Source: Clostridiales bacterium UBA1234 (GTDB taxonomy: Bacteria; Bacillota; Clostridia; TANB77; UBA1234). From it: a DNA stretch of 25,684 nucleotides. The stretch is from assembly GCA_002308995.1 (NCBI GenBank), contig DBWQ01000011.1:1-25684 (forward strand), written 5' to 3'. Shown here piece after piece: positions 7,964 to 16,521 of this stretch. The number at the start of each line of letters is the position of its first letter. Position 1 is the first letter of the stretch. Below the pieces are notes generated by a model. That model saw only the letters and a program-made list of their open reading frames with translations. It made no database searches and was not told where the DNA came from. The translations under genes were made by a program, and so were the position numbers.

Positions 7964-7997
7964 TGGGGTCCCCCCTACTATGCGAGGGGTGTCCCCA
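7964..7997 (+). other. GC-rich stem-loop between smc and spoIIE
   Basis: TGGGG...CCCCT and AGGGG...CCCCA pair around a 3x3 internal loop and an 8-base loop. A T8 tract follows on the plus strand only, although both flanking genes run on the minus strand. It may be an inefficient smc terminator or a repeat relic. Confidence 0.4.
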
Positions 7998-8032
7998 TTT
8001 TTTTTAGCAGTGCGTTTTGCTTTGCAAACCCA

Positions 8033-11000
8033 TTAGTCTAACTTAAGTGATAATAATTTTGATACACCATGTTCTTGCATCGTGACACCATATAAAGTAT
8101 TTGCCACTTCTTGTGTGCCCTTTCTATGGGTAATGACTAAAAACTGCGTATTCTCGGCAAACTTCTTTAAATAATCCGCATAACGGTATACATTCACATC
8201 ATCTAATGCTGCCTCAATCTCATCTAGAATGCAAAATGGAGATGGATTTAATTTTAGGATGGCAAATAACAAAGCAATAGCAGTCAGTGCTCTTTCTCCT
8301 CCTGATAGAAGCATCATACTTTGAAGCTTCTTTCCTGGTGGTTGTGCATCAATTTCGATACCACTTTCCAAGATATTGGTTTCATCAGAAATTCTAAGGT
8401 TAGCCGTTCCACCACCAAATAATTCTTTAAACACTTCATTAAAGTTTTGATTGATTAACTCAAACTGTTCTGCAAACTGAATCTTCATTAGGTTAACCAT
8501 ATCATCAATAATTTTGGTAAGTGAGCTTTCTGATTCCTCCAAATCTGCCTTTTGCGCATCTAAGAAATCGTATCGATCTTTTAATGCTTTATACTCCTCG
8601 ATACTTGCTATATTAATAGGGCCAAGCTCTCTCATCTCAGATTTTAAGCCTTCCACTTCTTTGGCAGTTCCTGAGGTAACTTCTGCATAGTTTTGCGCCG
8701 TATTTGGTGTTGTTTCATATTCTTCCCACATCTTATTTTGAATGGTTTCAATGTCCAATTCAATCTTTTGTTTTTTAACATCTAATTTATTATTTTGATC
8801 ACGTAAAATATCTAGCGTTTTAAACTCATTTTCAATGCTTTCTTCAATTCCTGTTAAAGAGCGATTCTTTTCTTCTCTTTGGCTCTTAAGTTCTAGTACT
8901 TTTTCTTCCAGTTCTTTTGTTATGGTATCTACGTTAGCCACAGCATTTTCAAGTTCTTTCACTTTTTCTTCTAATGTTTTGTTCTCTTCTAGAATTCTTT
9001 CTCTTTCAGCTGTTTTATCCTTCGTGCTCGTTTCTAGATTTTGAATCTCCGTAGTAAGCATTTGAATCATTTCATCAATGGATACAGCACTTTCATCAAA
9101 TGATGAAACGGAGATACGAAGGTCGATAATGTCTGAATTTAACTCATTCATGATGTCTTGTTGTTCTTGGTTCTTCACGGTAAATTCATCTACTACTTTC
9201 TGCATTTCTTCATTATCAGTATCATACTTATGAATTAAATCAGAGATTTCATCTGTGTTGGTAACAGATGTCTTTAACGTTTCATCTAGCTTTTCTTTTT
9301 CCCCATTCAGTAGTGCTACTTTCTTTTGATAACGTTCAATGTTATTCTCAATCTCTTTCATTTTTTGTGCTTGTGTAGCAAATTCAATGTTCACTTGTTG
9401 AAGCTTAATTCCTACTTCATCAAACTCTGCAAGTGCTGTTTCCACGCTAGCTTCATACTCTTTTAATTCATTTTGCTTAGAAGATAATTTCTTTTTAAGG
9501 TCACCAACAATTGTCTCAAGTTCTGCAATTTCTCTAGAACGGCTTAAGATGCTAGTCGTCTTTTTAAAGACACTGCCACCTGTCATTTGTCCCGAACTAT
9601 TTACCACATCACCATCAAGCGTTGCAATACGAAAGCCATATTTATATTTTTTAGCAACTTCTACTGCCACATCCATATTGGATACAATCACCGTTTTGCC
9701 AAGCAAGTTTTGTACCACGCCATCATATTTTGAATCATATGAGATAAGGTCGGAAGCTACGCCATACACGCCACTTAGATTTTTAAAGTTCTCATTTAGT
9801 TTGCTTCCTTTTACGCTACTAATAGGTAAGAAAGAAGCACGCCCTAGGTTATTTTCTTTTAAATAATTAATGGCTCTTTTGGCATCTTCTTCTGTTTCGG
9901 TAACGACATTTTGAAGACTAGCGCCAAGTACCATTTCTATTGCAGTTTCATACTCGGATGGCACGGTAATTAATGATGCCAAAGCACCGCAAATATTCAT
10001 GCCAAACGCTTTATCTTTTTGGCATTTTTGAAGCACTTCTTTCACGGCTTTATTGTAGCCTTCAAATTCGTTTTCGGTTTCTACTAAGAATTTAAACTTA
10101 GATTCTTTGATGTGTAATTCTTCTGAAATTTGCTTGATTTCTGTTTCAAATTTGGTAATCTTATCGGTGCATTCTGCCTTCATTTTTGCAAGTTCATCCA
10201 AGTGTTTGGTAAGCTTATTTACCTCACTAGAAACACTATTAAATGCTTGCATTTCATCCTCTTTCACCATCTTTTCTTTGTCTAGTTCGTGGATGTTATC
10301 TCGTATTTCTTCCTCAATTTGTTTCATTCTACTACGACTAGATTCAAGTCCTGCATTTAAATCGGATAGCACCTGCATTTTTTCGAATTTTAAATCGATA
10401 TTTTGCATGATGGTATTTTTTAGTTCTTCAATTTTCTTTTGTTCAGCAGTTAAGGTCTCAGATAGCTTGGCATATTCTGCTTCTTTTTCATTTAACTCAT
10501 TTTGGAATTTTTCTTTGTCTTTGGATAAATTGGTTTTTCTGTTTTTTCTATCTTCAATCTCATTTTCTAGTTCTATCTTACGCTCACCATTTTTTCTAAT
10601 ATCTTCTGCATAGGTCTCATATTTTTCTAAATTGTGTGAAATTTTTTCATTAGAAACGGCGATTTCTGATTTTTGTTTTTCTACATTATTTTGTGCTTCA
10701 AATACGTCATTTTGTGCTTTTTCAATAGCAATCAGTAATTCTTCTAATGCTTGTTTTACCTCTTCTTTTTGCGTGCCAAACTCAGAAAGTTTTTGCTCTT
10801 CAGTCGTGATTTGTGCAAGTACTTCATTTACTTGCTCTTCCATTTCTTTAAGCTTATCTTTGTTTTTATTGATATTAGCAATGAACAATCCTACTTCTAG
10901 GTATTTTAGCTTTTCTCTAATATCTAAAAACTTTTTGGCAGTCTCAGCTTGTTCTTCAAGCGGTCCAAGTTGTTTTTCAATCTCGGAAAAAATATCGTTG

Positions 11001-11572
11001 ATACGCGTTAAATTTTGTCTGGTGTTTTCAAGCTTTTTTTCTGCCTCTTCCTTACGCGTTCTGTACTTAACAATACCTGCTGCCTCTTCAAAAATGTGTC
11101 TTCTATCTTCGGATTTGGTACTTAAAATTTCATCAATACGACCCTGTCCAATGATAGAGTACCCATCTCGACCAATTCCCGTATCCATAAATAACTCCAC
11201 GATATCCTTTAAACGACATTGATTTTTATTGATATAAAATTCACTATCCCCACTTCTATATACACGCCTTGTAATCGTTACCTCTGTATAATCTACAGGA
11301 AGCTTTCCATCCGTGTTATCAATGGTGATATCTACCTCGGCAAAACTAACCGATTTTCTAGCCTGCGTACCTGCAAAAATAACATCTTCTAATTTGGAAC
11401 CACGAAGTGTACGAATGCTTTGCTCACCCAAAACCCAGCGAACAGCATCTGAGATATTACTCTTACCACTGCCATTTGGTCCCATGACAACCGTAATTCC
11501 AGGCTTAAACTCTAAACTTGTTTTATCTGCAAAAGATTTAAATCCTTGTAATTCTAACTTTTTAAGATACAT
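8033..11572 (-). CDS. smc: Chromosome segregation protein SMC
   Basis: 1179 residues, full length for bacterial SMC. The ATPase organises and separates chromosomes as a dimer with ScpA/ScpB. The N-terminal half-ATPase has Walker A GPNGSGKSN (31-39). A long coiled coil (about 170-500) leads to the hinge (about 505-680, ending near DVVNSSGQMTGGS), then the return coil (about 690-1020). The C-terminal half-ATPase carries the ABC signature LLSGGERALT (1088-1097) and Walker B CILDEIEAALDD (Asp1117, Glu1118). AAAGGA precedes the ATG. A possible -10 TATAAG is at 11619-11614, with no clear -35. scpA, scpB and ftsY are not adjacent. Nothing is truncated and no CGG codon was seen in the whole gene. Confidence 0.97.
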   Translation of the reverse strand: MYLKKLELQGFKSFADKTSLEFKPGITVVMGPNGSGKSNISDAVRWVLGEQSIRTLRGSKLEDVIFAGTQARKSVSFAEVDITIDNTDGKLPVDYTEVTITRRVYRSGDSEFYINKNQCRLKDIVELFMDTGIGRDGYSIIGQGRIDEILSTKSEDRRHIFEEAAGIVKYRTRKEEAEKKLENTRQNLTRINDIFSEIEKQLGPLEEQAETAKKFLDIREKLKYLEVGLFIANINKNKDKLKEMEEQVNEVLAQITTEEQKLSEFGTQKEEVKQALEELLIAIEKAQNDVFEAQNNVEKQKSEIAVSNEKISHNLEKYETYAEDIRKNGERKIELENEIEDRKNRKTNLSKDKEKFQNELNEKEAEYAKLSETLTAEQKKIEELKNTIMQNIDLKFEKMQVLSDLNAGLESSRSRMKQIEEEIRDNIHELDKEKMVKEDEMQAFNSVSSEVNKLTKHLDELAKMKAECTDKITKFETEIKQISEELHIKESKFKFLVETENEFEGYNKAVKEVLQKCQKDKAFGMNICGALASLITVPSEYETAIEMVLGASLQNVVTETEEDAKRAINYLKENNLGRASFLPISSVKGSKLNENFKNLSGVYGVASDLISYDSKYDGVVQNLLGKTVIVSNMDVAVEVAKKYKYGFRIATLDGDVVNSSGQMTGGSVFKKTTSILSRSREIAELETIVGDLKKKLSSKQNELKEYEASVETALAEFDEVGIKLQQVNIEFATQAQKMKEIENNIERYQKKVALLNGEKEKLDETLKTSVTNTDEISDLIHKYDTDNEEMQKVVDEFTVKNQEQQDIMNELNSDIIDLRISVSSFDESAVSIDEMIQMLTTEIQNLETSTKDKTAERERILEENKTLEEKVKELENAVANVDTITKELEEKVLELKSQREEKNRSLTGIEESIENEFKTLDILRDQNNKLDVKKQKIELDIETIQNKMWEEYETTPNTAQNYAEVTSGTAKEVEGLKSEMRELGPINIASIEEYKALKDRYDFLDAQKADLEESESSLTKIIDDMVNLMKIQFAEQFELINQNFNEVFKELFGGGTANLRISDETNILESGIEIDAQPPGKKLQSMMLLSGGERALTAIALLFAILKLNPSPFCILDEIEAALDDVNVYRYADYLKKFAENTQFLVITHRKGTQEVANTLYGVTMQEHGVSKLLSLKLD

Positions 11573-11680
11573 ACTTCAATTCCTTTCATTGGTAATCGTC
11601 TCTTCCCTAGTATCTTATACCATAAAACGACAAGAGGCAACAGTTTTTAAATAAGATTTCGGAGTTAAAACAAATTTTTG

Positions 11681-11709
11681 TTGACAACTCAAAAAAGATT
11701 ATTTATAAT
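11681..11709 (+). promoter_or_regulatory. Perfect consensus promoter for tRNA-Lys
   Basis: TTGACA (11681-11686), 17 bases, TATAAT (11704-11709), ending 11 bases before the tRNA. Confidence 0.85.
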
Positions 11710-11720
11710 ACTATTTGCAT

Positions 11721-11796
11721 GCACCACTAGCTCAGTTGGTAGAGCAACTGACTCTTAATCAGTGGGTCCGGGGTTCGAATCCCCGGTGGTGCACCA
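11721..11796 (+). tRNA. tRNA-Lys (anticodon CUU)
   Basis: A 76-nt cloverleaf. Acceptor GCACCAC/GTGGTGC is fully paired, D-arm GCTC/GAGC, anticodon stem ACTGA/TCAGT with loop CTCTTAA (anticodon CTT, reads AAG), T-arm CGGGG-TTCGAAT-CCCCG, and encoded CCA. Confidence 0.97.
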
Positions 11797-11800
11797 GGTA

Positions 11801-11830
11801 AAAAGTAGCCTCTTTGAGGCTACTTTTTTT
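11801..11830 (+). terminator. tRNA-Lys terminator
   Basis: AAAAGTAGCCTC (11801-11812), loop TTT, GAGGCTACTTTT (11816-11827), then more T. Confidence 0.9.
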
Positions 11831-11896
11831 GTTTAGCCTTTAGAGGTCATTCTTCTGCCTAAAAAATAGTCTTTTCAATGCTTAGAAGAAAAATGA

Positions 11897-11925
11897 TTGA
11901 CATTTTATGTAAAGTATGATATGAT
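11897..11925 (+). promoter_or_regulatory. Strong promoter of the 11961 gene
   Basis: TTGACA (11897-11902), 17 bases, TATGAT (11920-11925), one mismatch from full consensus. Confidence 0.75.
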
Positions 11926-11960
11926 TTCATCGAAATTTATGATTATCATGAGGAGGTCGT

Positions 11961-12308
11961 ATGACAACCGTAACGAAGGTCATTTCCGTAAAAGAAGGCA
12001 TCGACGGGTGTTTCTTTTTTGAAACGAAAACCATCACCCTCGTCGTAGAGTCTTTCAAAGATGGTGTTTGCCGGGTCTCTGGCCTCGCTGGAGATTTCGC
12101 CAAGGACGTCATCTGGACAGCTTGTGGTTGCTTCTTGCAGCATTCCAATTTCGAAAAGAAGCTTCAGAAGACATTCCACACCGACGAACCCTTGACCAAA
12201 ATTGAGGCTAACCTCAACGATGAGATAGCCACTATCACCCCAAAGTGCCATGATCCCCTTACCATCTTCCAGGTATGGAAGGAAAAAGCCATGAGACACT
12301 TCACGTAA
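11961..12308 (+). CDS. Unknown 115-residue protein
   Basis: A small soluble protein with no signal, membrane helix or motif I recognise; it has four Cys and alternating beta-like segments. The plus-strand reading is chosen over two overlapping minus-strand frames. It has a perfect GAGGAGGT site seven bases before the ATG, a near-consensus promoter 35 bases upstream and a terminator one base after the stop; the minus-strand frames have none of these. Codon use is unlike smc and tagA on either side (GTC, CTC, ACC, TTC common), and one CGG (in DGVCRVSG) is read in the normal frame. It may be acquired or lineage-specific. Function unknown. Confidence 0.7.
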   Translation: MTTVTKVISVKEGIDGCFFFETKTITLVVESFKDGVCRVSGLAGDFAKDVIWTACGCFLQHSNFEKKLQKTFHTDEPLTKIEANLNDEIATITPKCHDPLTIFQVWKEKAMRHFT

Positions 12309-12309
12309 A

Positions 12310-12346
12310 AAAACCCCCTTTTGGAGCTCTTCCAAAAGGGGGTTTT
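12310..12346. terminator. Terminator shared by the 11961 gene and tagA
   Basis: A 16-bp perfect stem, AAAACCCCCTTTTGGA (12310-12325) with its complement at 12331-12346, closes a 5-base loop between convergent genes. Confidence 0.9.
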
Positions 12347-12348
12347 CC

Positions 12349-13071
12349 CTATTTTTTACTTTTCTTCACTTCTTTTAAAAATTGTGGTAACACTAGCATT
12401 CTTCTCCATCTGGATGGTTGCTTTAATAGGCGATAAAACCACTCTAGATGAAGCTTAATAAATAGCTTTGGCGCCCTTTTCACACGACCTGCTAAAACAT
12501 CAATGCTTCCGCCACAACCAATACCAATCTTAAAAAATCCATCATTTTTGTATTTGTTAATGATTTTTTCTTGTCTTGGAAATCCTGTTCCTACAAGCAA
12601 TACATCTGGTTTTAGGCTTTTGATTTCTTCCACAATAGCTGCTTCTTCGTCATCTTTAAAATACCCTGTATGAGCTCCTAAAATCTTAATTTTTGGGTAT
12701 TTTGCCTCTACTTTTTGCTTGGCCTCTTCAGCATATCCTGGTTTACTTCCCCAAAAATAAAAAGTGATGGTTCCATCTTTTCCCTCTTCTAACAGGTTGC
12801 AAATCAAATCATACCCTGGGACACGCTCCTTTAAAGGAGTCCCAAGAATATTGGCTCCTTTTATAATACCAATGCCATCGGGAATGACAAGTTCTGCCTC
12901 GTTAATGATTTTTTTAAATTCTTCGTCTTCTTTGGCTTTCATCACTATTTCTGGGTTTGGTGTTACTACCAAATTACCCTTATCACCGCGAATAAATTGC
13001 TTACATATCTCCACGGCTTCTTTCATGTTGACGTTATCAAAACCAATGTCTAATACTTTGATTCTATCCAT
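12349..13071 (-). CDS. tagA: WecG/TagA/CpsF-family N-acetylmannosaminyltransferase
   Basis: 240 residues, full length. TagA adds ManNAc from UDP-ManNAc to undecaprenyl-PP-GlcNAc, the first committed step of wall teichoic acid linkage-unit synthesis at the inner membrane face. The active-site positions known for the family are present: Thr37 in VVTPNPE (35-41) and Asp65 in IPDGIGI (63-69). GSKPG, GTGFPRQE and GCGGSIDVLAG follow. The Arg-rich C-terminal tail, which binds membrane and completes the active site (LEWFYRLLKQPSRWRRM), is intact. GAGGGAG lies before the ATG. It is a single gene with its own strong promoter and no other teichoic acid genes nearby, so an exopolysaccharide role cannot be excluded. 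Confidence 0.9.
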   Translation of the reverse strand: MDRIKVLDIGFDNVNMKEAVEICKQFIRGDKGNLVVTPNPEIVMKAKEDEEFKKIINEAELVIPDGIGIIKGANILGTPLKERVPGYDLICNLLEEGKDGTITFYFWGSKPGYAEEAKQKVEAKYPKIKILGAHTGYFKDDEEAAIVEEIKSLKPDVLLVGTGFPRQEKIINKYKNDGFFKIGIGCGGSIDVLAGRVKRAPKLFIKLHLEWFYRLLKQPSRWRRMLVLPQFLKEVKKSKK

Positions 13072-13104
13072 GTTTGCTCCCTCTCTATTTCGATATTATG
13101 ATGT

Positions 13105-13133
13105 ATTATATCAAAAAATTCCTCTTTTGGCAA
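13105..13133 (-). promoter_or_regulatory. tagA promoter
   Basis: Minus strand TTGCCA (13133-13128), 17 bases, TATAAT (13110-13105). The 13134-13272 stretch between this and the next promoter is AT-rich with nothing else recognised. Confidence 0.75.
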
Positions 13134-13272
13134 ATGATATCTACGTTTGCCATATTTATCGCCTTCTTGAGACTCAAATCCACAATTTTAGCACTTAACC
13201 ATACTTCTTCCTTTTTTTATCATATCATATTTCCATTAAATCGACAATCAAAATGCTTTTTGTCTATTTTAC

Positions 13273-13302
13273 TTGACGATTTTTGGATAACTGCTATATA
13301 AT
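13273..13302 (+). promoter_or_regulatory. Promoter of the 13334 gene
   Basis: TTGACG (13273-13278), 18 bases, TATAAT (13297-13302). Confidence 0.7.
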
Positions 13303-13333
13303 AGCGAAAAATCAAACTATTATGGGAGGCGTT

Positions 13334-14041
13334 ATGAAACAGTTTTCCGTCTCTTGCAATGAACGGTCGATTATTCTAGACTACCTAAACGAAGCAAATA
13401 AAATGACGCAAACCACTTTCACTTTTACCAACATTCCAGATAAATACACTTTTTCAGATATTTCGTGGCTTGCCGTTTTTTTTACCATCGTACTCGATGC
13501 GATTCTCTTGCTCGGCACCGTGCGTCTAGCTCCTGAACTGGGATTCTTTTGGGGAGCTGTGATGTTTGCTTTCATTGGTTCTCTTAAGTTTGTCAACGCT
13601 GTTGAAAAATTTATTTACCTTAACTTTACCCCAGAAGGAAGAAAAATTTCGCGCATCCATTCTGCCATGCATCAAGCCATCAACGCCATGATTTTAGAAG
13701 ACACGTTAAATCCCACTCTTGACAAAATGAGAGTATCTTCTCGTTTTAGTAATTCCTGTGAAACCGTTTATACCACCGAAAGCATTCTGTTGGGGTTTTT
13801 ATCAATTCCCATTGTCATGTTCACCTATCACCATTTGGCCTTGTGCTTCATTCTTTTGATTCTTCTGCGTGTTTTGGTAGAAAATTTATTAGACCACGGT
13901 CTTTTAAACTTCTTGCAAATTCTTTACTTGCGAAAGCCTACTGATGACGAGATAAACTTTGTTTATCAAATCATTTCAAAGAGAGAACAACTACTCAATC
14001 TTCTTCAGCAAAAGCAATCACAATCATCAAAAAAGCTGTAA
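13334..14041 (+). CDS. Membrane protein, possibly a divergent DUF1385/YqhQ relative
   Basis: 235 residues; GGGAGG before ATG 13334 fixes the start. It has two pairs of membrane segments (about 37-57 and 61-82, then about 150-170 and 173-195), a cytosolic loop between them and a Gln-rich tail. No exact family match by eye, but the order of sites resembles DUF1385 (YqhQ): IHSAMHQAI where YqhQ has HGAEHKT, then SSRFSNSCET where YqhQ has a Cys-containing HPRCGT, then a hydrophobic segment with VEN and LQILYLRKPTDDEI where YqhQ has LQ.LTTREPDD. The first His pair is kept; Glu of HGAEH is Met. It is a single-gene unit, with C-rich codon use and one in-frame CGG (13364). Function unknown. Confidence 0.7.
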   Translation: MKQFSVSCNERSIILDYLNEANKMTQTTFTFTNIPDKYTFSDISWLAVFFTIVLDAILLLGTVRLAPELGFFWGAVMFAFIGSLKFVNAVEKFIYLNFTPEGRKISRIHSAMHQAINAMILEDTLNPTLDKMRVSSRFSNSCETVYTTESILLGFLSIPIVMFTYHHLALCFILLILLRVLVENLLDHGLLNFLQILYLRKPTDDEINFVYQIISKREQLLNLLQQKQSQSSKKL

Positions 14042-14064
14042 AATATTCATTTTACAGCTTTTTT
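14029..14064. terminator. Terminator shared by the 13334 gene and feoB
   Basis: AAAAAAGCTGTAAAA (14029-14043) pairs with TTTTACAGCTTTTTT (14050-14064). The left arm contains the stop codon of the plus-strand gene; U tracts follow on both strands. Confidence 0.85.
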
Positions 14065-14068
14065 TGTA

Positions 14069-15918
14069 TTAAAAACACCTCATCATCATGTTAACCATCA
14101 AACACATTCCCAGTCCAATTATCGTAGGAAGTATCATGGCAAGTACTGTCCATTTCACACTTTTGGTTTCTTTGTAAATGGTTAAACACGTGGTAGAGCA
14201 CGGAAAATGCACTAAAAAAATGAGTAAAGTACAAATGGCTGTGGTCATAGTCCACCCATTTTGTAAAAGGATTTGATGCAGCGCGGATAAATTCGATATT
14301 TCCACTAAATTTCCCGTGGCAGTATAGGCCATGAGAATAATGGGCATGACAATTTCATTGGCAGGAAAACCTAAAATTAGCGCCATTAAAATAGTACCAT
14401 CGAGGCCAAACCACTTGGCAAACGGGTCTAAAAACTGTGTGCAATGCGTAAGTATGGTTGTGCTACTAATTGATACATTTGCCATGAGCCAAATGATGGC
14501 ACCAGCAGGTGCTGCCACAGTGATAGCTCTTCCTAGTACAAAAAGTGTGCGGTCAAAAATGGAGCGAACAATAATCTTGCCCACTTGAGGGGTGCGATAC
14601 GGAGGAAGCTCTAGCACAAAAGAAGAGACTTCTCCTTTTAGTAGCGTTTTAGAAAGTATTTTGGATGTGATAAAGGTTAAAAAAATACCGTAGTATAATC
14701 ACCAAAGTTAAGATTGACACACTCATGATGGATGAAAAAAGACCTGACTTTGTACCAATGAAAAACATCGTAATAATGGCAATAAGTGTTGGAAATCGAC
14801 CATTACACGGCACAAACACGTTGGTTAAGATAGCAATCAGGCGCTCGCGTGGGGAATCGATAATTCTGCATCCCGTGACGCCACAGGCATTACAGCCAAA
14901 TCCCATACACATCGTTAGTGCCTGCTTACCACACGCTTTGCACTTTTGAAATGTTTTATCTAGGTTAAATGCAATGCGCGGTAGGTAGCCCAAATCTTCT
15001 AAAAACGTAAATAGCGGGAAAAAGATTGCCATCGGTGGAAGCATCACAGAAACGACCCAAGTCAGCACTTTGAACACTCCGTGAAATGAAAATTCCTGTT
15101 AAAAATGGAGGTGCATGTATGGCGTAAAACCAAAGCATTAGCTTTTCTTCTAACCAATGAAAAAACATAAAAAGATAGGTAGAAGGAATATTCGAAAAAG
15201 AAATTGTAAGCCAAAAAACAAGAGCTAAAAGAAACACCATAATAGGGATTCCCGTTAATTTGCTTGTAAGAATTTTATCGATTTTACGGTCTTTCTTTTG
15301 GTAATCTTTATTGGTAAAACAAACCACTTGAGAGGCAATTTCTTCTGCTTTTTTGAGATACTTCTTGGTTGCAAGTTTGCCGTGTTCTTGGCATAAAAGC
15401 GTTACGTTTTTTTCTTTCGGTGAAAGTGACATTTCGTAAATTGTTTCTTTTAACTGGTCCATATGAAACCCGCTACGCGCTGAAATTCCTATCACAGGCG
15501 TATTAAGAAGCTTAGAAAGAGCATCAAAATCAATTTCGATACCCTTTTTTTGAGCCTCATCCACCAAATTGACCGCCACAATCGTACATGGTGAAACATC
15601 CATCACTTGTAGAGCTAGATTAAGATTTCGCTCTAGGCAAACGGCATCGCAAACCACAATCGCCATCTCATATGCTTCCAAGCAAATAAAATCGCGCGTC
15701 ACTTCCTCTTCTTTAGAATGGGCAATAAGCGAATATGTACCCGGAAGATCAAACATTTCAAAGTTTTTCTCTAAAACAGAAAAGAAACCACTGCTACTCG
15801 TCACCGTTTTGCCAGGCCAATTACCGGTATGTTGTTTAAGCCCCGTAAGACTATTAAACACCGTGCTCTTCCCCACATTGGGGTTTCCCACCAAAGCGAT
15901 TTTAACGGCATTTTCCAT
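14069..15918 (-). CDS. feoB: Ferrous iron transporter FeoB, interrupted by two +1 shifts at CGG
   Basis: Read through two +1 shifts, this is a normal 615-residue FeoB, the G-protein-coupled Fe(II) importer of the inner membrane. The N-terminal GTPase has G1 GNPNVGKS (11-18), QHTGNWPGKT (switch I), DLPG (57-60) and NLVD (117-120). The membrane domain has VVSVMLPPMAIFFPLF, the Cys-rich CMGFGCNACGVTGCR with PCNGRFPTLIA, and LELPPYR before the second gate half. The frame breaks at 15081-15079 and 14690-14688. Both are CGG codons (residues 280 and 410), and skipping the C gives Gly and the homologous sequence on both sides. These are the only CGG codons in the gene. The ATG at 15918 overlaps the extended feoA stop. 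If not recoded, this is a pseudogene. Confidence 0.88.
14688..14690 (-). other. CGG frameshift site in feoB (residue 410)
   Basis: Minus-strand CTA-CGG-TAT. Dropping the C gives CTA-GGT-ATT and joins VSILTLVIIL to GIFLTFITSKILS. Staying in frame leads to a TAA at 14649. Confidence 0.8.
15079..15081 (-). other. CGG frameshift site in feoB (residue 280)
   Basis: Minus-strand TCA-CGG-AGT. Dropping the C gives TCA-GGA-GTG and joins LTGIFIS to GVFKVLTWVVSVMLPP, the expected FeoB order. Confidence 0.8.
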
Positions 15919-16194
15919 CAAAATTCATCCTCTCTAATTTTCAAATTAGCATCAATAGGGGCTTTTTGGGGTAGCGGTTCCACCATAATCTTTTTCGCAT
16001 CACACCCGGCGAATCGCAATCAAAGCCCCTTTTATCTCATAAGCTTTCGGGTCTTTTTCAGGACTTTCTAGTACACATCCCACTCTCGCCCCTTCAGTAA
16101 GCCCTAAATCCACCAAACGCTGTTTTAAAGAATCCTCACAAAGGACTTCTAAAACCAGCCCAAATTCACCTATTTTAAGCTCATTTAACATCAT
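15918..16194 (-). CDS. feoA: FeoA, interrupted by one +1 shift at CGG
   Basis: An SH3-like partner of FeoB, cytosolic and needed for Fe(II) uptake in many bacteria. In the normal frame it ends after 64 residues (...GALIAIRRV, TGA at 16000), losing the last strand of the domain. Shifting +1 at the CGG of codon 63 (16008-16006) continues as CDAKKIMVEPL, the usual FeoA ending (ALR..DA..I.V). The protein becomes 91 residues and stops at TGA 15920-15918, which overlaps the feoB ATG (TGATG), a standard coupling arrangement. GTGGGAG lies before two adjacent ATGs (16194 and 16191). The N-terminal part, with LKQRLVDLGLTEGARV, is typical. This is the strongest single case for real recoding in the window. 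Confidence 0.85.
16006..16008 (-). other. CGG frameshift site in feoA (codon 63)
   Basis: Minus-strand CGC-CGG-GTG-TGA. Dropping the C gives CGC-GGG-TGT-GAT and the conserved FeoA C-terminus. Confidence 0.8.
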
Positions 16195-16225
16195 TTACAC
16201 TCCCACCTTAATCAAACGTATCTGA

Positions 16226-16261
16226 GGTAGCATATGCCAAAATCCACAAAAGTGTGCTACC
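16226..16261 (-). other. Stem-loop upstream of feoA
   Basis: GGTAGCA (16226-16232) pairs with TGCTACC (16255-16261). The loop contains CCAAAATCCA, also found in the dispersed repeat, so it may be a decayed repeat fragment rather than a regulator. No Fur box was found. Confidence 0.35.
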
Positions 16262-16277
16262 TCCACGCAAGAGGGGC

Positions 16278-16374
16278 GGACAAGAGGGACGCTGGATTTT
16301 GGCCGCACACCCCCTCCGCAATCCCTTCGCACGCAAGGGGTTCAAAACCACCTTAGCGACCAAAAGGGACAGGC
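16278..16374 (+). repeat. Dispersed palindromic repeat, copy 2
   Basis: The left end ACAAGAGGGACGCTGGATTT begins at 16280 and the right end GCGACCAAAAGGGACAGGC is at 16356-16374. The middle has a second hairpin region (CCCTTCGCACGCAAGGGG, 16323-16340). It is nearly identical in layout to copy 3, including the middle. Confidence 0.88.
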
Positions 16375-16450
16375 TTTCTGAACTCCTTGAGAGAGTAGCA
16401 TTTTCATTTCGTTCAATCTTACAAAAAATACTATTTTTTATTGCAAAGTG

Positions 16451-16479
16451 TTGATTTTTTATGTAAAACAAAGTATAAT
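16451..16479 (+). promoter_or_regulatory. Promoter of the 16522 gene
   Basis: TTGATT (16451-16456), 17 bases, perfect TATAAT (16474-16479). Confidence 0.7.
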
Positions 16480-16521
16480 ACTTCCGAAGAATCCCAAATT
16501 TATCTTTTCGGAGGTTTTTTT

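Noticed and set aside
11927..12335. Two overlapping minus-strand frames opposite the 11961 gene
   Set aside because: They lack ribosome sites and promoters, and one runs through the terminator stem. The plus-strand gene has all three signals.
16208..16471. Minus-strand frame of 87 residues over repeat copy 2
   Set aside because: It is a translation of the repeat itself, with no ribosome site, and it runs over a promoter.
16481..16514. Hairpin that could hide the ribosome site of the 16522 gene
   Set aside because: The predicted transcription start falls inside the left arm, so the full stem is probably not in the mRNA.
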